Source: Desulfobacteraceae bacterium
Lineage (GTDB): Bacteria; Desulfobacterota; DSM-4660; Desulfatiglandales; HGW-15
DNA: 5,572 bases
Assembly: GCA_003819975.1 (NCBI GenBank)
Contig: RPPU01000334.1
Span: 1-5,572, forward strand
Direction of reading: 5' to 3'
The first letter of the stretch is position 1, and each line of letters starts with the position of its first letter. The notes under the pieces were generated by a model, which worked only from the letters and a program-made list of their open reading frames with translations, searched no databases and was not told the DNA's origin. A program made the translations under genes and the position numbers. Below, in pieces: positions 4,789 through 5,572 of this stretch.

Positions 4789-5572
4789 ATGCGTTACTTA
4801 CCCCATACCCCGGAAGACATAGCGTCTATGCTTAAGGTAGTCGGGGTTAAAACCCTTGAGGATCTCTTTACCACGATCCCGCGGGATTGCCGCCGTACCG
4901 GCAACCTGGACTTGCCCGATCCCATGAGCGAATGGGAGTTGCATGATTTTATGAGCAATCTGGCCGATCGAACCGCTTCGAGCCCGGAATATAAAATCTT
5001 TATCGGCGCCGGCAGTTACGAACATCATATCCCGGCCGCGGTGGCGAATCTTGCCGGCCGTTCCGAGTTCGTGACTTCTTACACGCCCTATCAACCCGAA
5101 GTGAGCCAGGGCACGCTTCAGGCCGTTTACGAATATCAAACCCTGATGTCGCGGCTGTTGGGCATGGAAGTCTCCAATGCTTCCATGTATGACGGCGCCA
5201 CGGCCCTGGCCGAAGCTTTGCTCATGACCTTGCGCATCACCCGTAAAAAAAAGCTGGCCTTGTCCGCGCAGATCCACCCGCTTTACCGACGCGTGGTCCG
5301 CACCTACCTGGAACCGACCGGCGCCGAGATCGTTGAACTGCCGCGCTTGGCCGACGGGACCACGGACTTGACCGGCATCAAGGCTATGCCCGATCTGGGC
5401 GGTGTCGCCCTTCAATCGCCGAATTTCTTCGGCTGCATAGAGAATCTTTCCAATGCCGCCGATTTAATCCACAAGCAGAACGGTCTTCTAATCGCCTGTT
5501 TCTCCGAACCCTTGGCCTTTGGTTTGTTCAAGAACCCCGGAAGCCAGGGAGCGGACATTGCCTGCGGCGAAG
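4789..5572 (+). CDS. gcvPA: Glycine dehydrogenase (decarboxylating) subunit 1, 3' end beyond the window
   Basis: This is the alpha subunit of the split P-protein. With GcvPB it decarboxylates glycine and loads the aminomethyl group onto GcvH (EC 1.4.4.2). The 261 codons in the window begin MRYLPHTPEDI and show the GcvPA landmarks: FIGAGSYEHHIPAAV at 71-85, SYTPYQPEVSQGTLQAVYEY at 97-116, and LGMEVSNASMYDGATALAEA at 124-143. Full-length family members have about 440-450 residues, so about 60 percent is present. The PLP lysine of the enzyme lies in GcvPB, which should follow downstream. ATG 4789 directly abuts the gcvH stop. Its ribosome site AAAGGA (4774-4779) lies inside gcvH nine bases upstream, implying translational coupling. 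The frame is open to the right edge with no sign of decay. Confidence 0.95.
   Translation, partial: MRYLPHTPEDIASMLKVVGVKTLEDLFTTIPRDCRRTGNLDLPDPMSEWELHDFMSNLADRTASSPEYKIFIGAGSYEHHIPAAVANLAGRSEFVTSYTPYQPEVSQGTLQAVYEYQTLMSRLLGMEVSNASMYDGATALAEALLMTLRITRKKKLALSAQIHPLYRRVVRTYLEPTGAEIVELPRLADGTTDLTGIKAMPDLGGVALQSPNFFGCIENLSNAADLIHKQNGLLIACFSEPLAFGLFKNPGSQGADIACGE

Noticed and set aside
4798..5415. A 205-codon minus-strand open frame
   Set aside because: It is antisense to gcvPA, which shows clear family motifs over the same bases. It looks like a GC-driven shadow.

Overview
The window carries part of a glycine cleavage system (GCS) locus next to an orphan gene embedded in repeat-rich, palindrome-rich intergenic DNA. 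Two features point to a bacterium, probably anaerobic: the P-protein is of the split type (the window ends inside gcvPA), and an Lrp/AsnC-family regulator sits directly upstream of gcvH. From memory, the regulator most resembles proteins encoded beside gcvH in Desulfobacterota-like anaerobes. That placement is low-confidence inference. Coding DNA is moderately GC-rich and spacers are strongly AT-rich.

Left part (1-656): no intact gene. The left edge holds, on the minus strand, what looks like the start of a GYF_2 (DUF4339) domain protein interrupted by an in-frame stop. It is followed by an unusually dense run of palindromes between about 168 and 563, including a two-copy tandem hairpin repeat and a REP-like hairpin. 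A strong sigma70-like promoter (657-686) then drives an unrecognised gene of about 356 codons (722-1792, +). Its flanks carry a 29-nt imperfect inverted repeat (383-411 and 1800-1828, 25 of 29 matching).

Convergent spacer (1793-2127): it contains a 196-bp unit bounded by perfect 33-bp inverted repeats (1868-1900 and 2031-2063). Inside are a nested 10-bp stem, two small hairpins and a further 7-bp pairing that would form a pseudoknot. An outer 9-bp inverted repeat lies symmetrically 18 bp beyond each arm. This is either a MITE-like non-autonomous element or a structured RNA, and it is the most striking unexplained object here.

Right part (2128-5572): lpd (dihydrolipoyl dehydrogenase, the GCS L-protein) lies on the minus strand. 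It is divergent from the AsnC-family regulator, followed by gcvH and gcvPA on the plus strand. GcvH carries the lipoyl arm, GcvPA (with a GcvPB expected just beyond the window) decarboxylates glycine onto it, and Lpd reoxidises the dihydrolipoyl arm with NAD+. The missing T-protein may lie outside the window. The divergent lpd/asnC spacer holds a candidate promoter for each direction, a REP-like hairpin and a small dyad over the regulator's -35. I saw no glycine riboswitch, so control by the AsnC-family protein is the simplest model.
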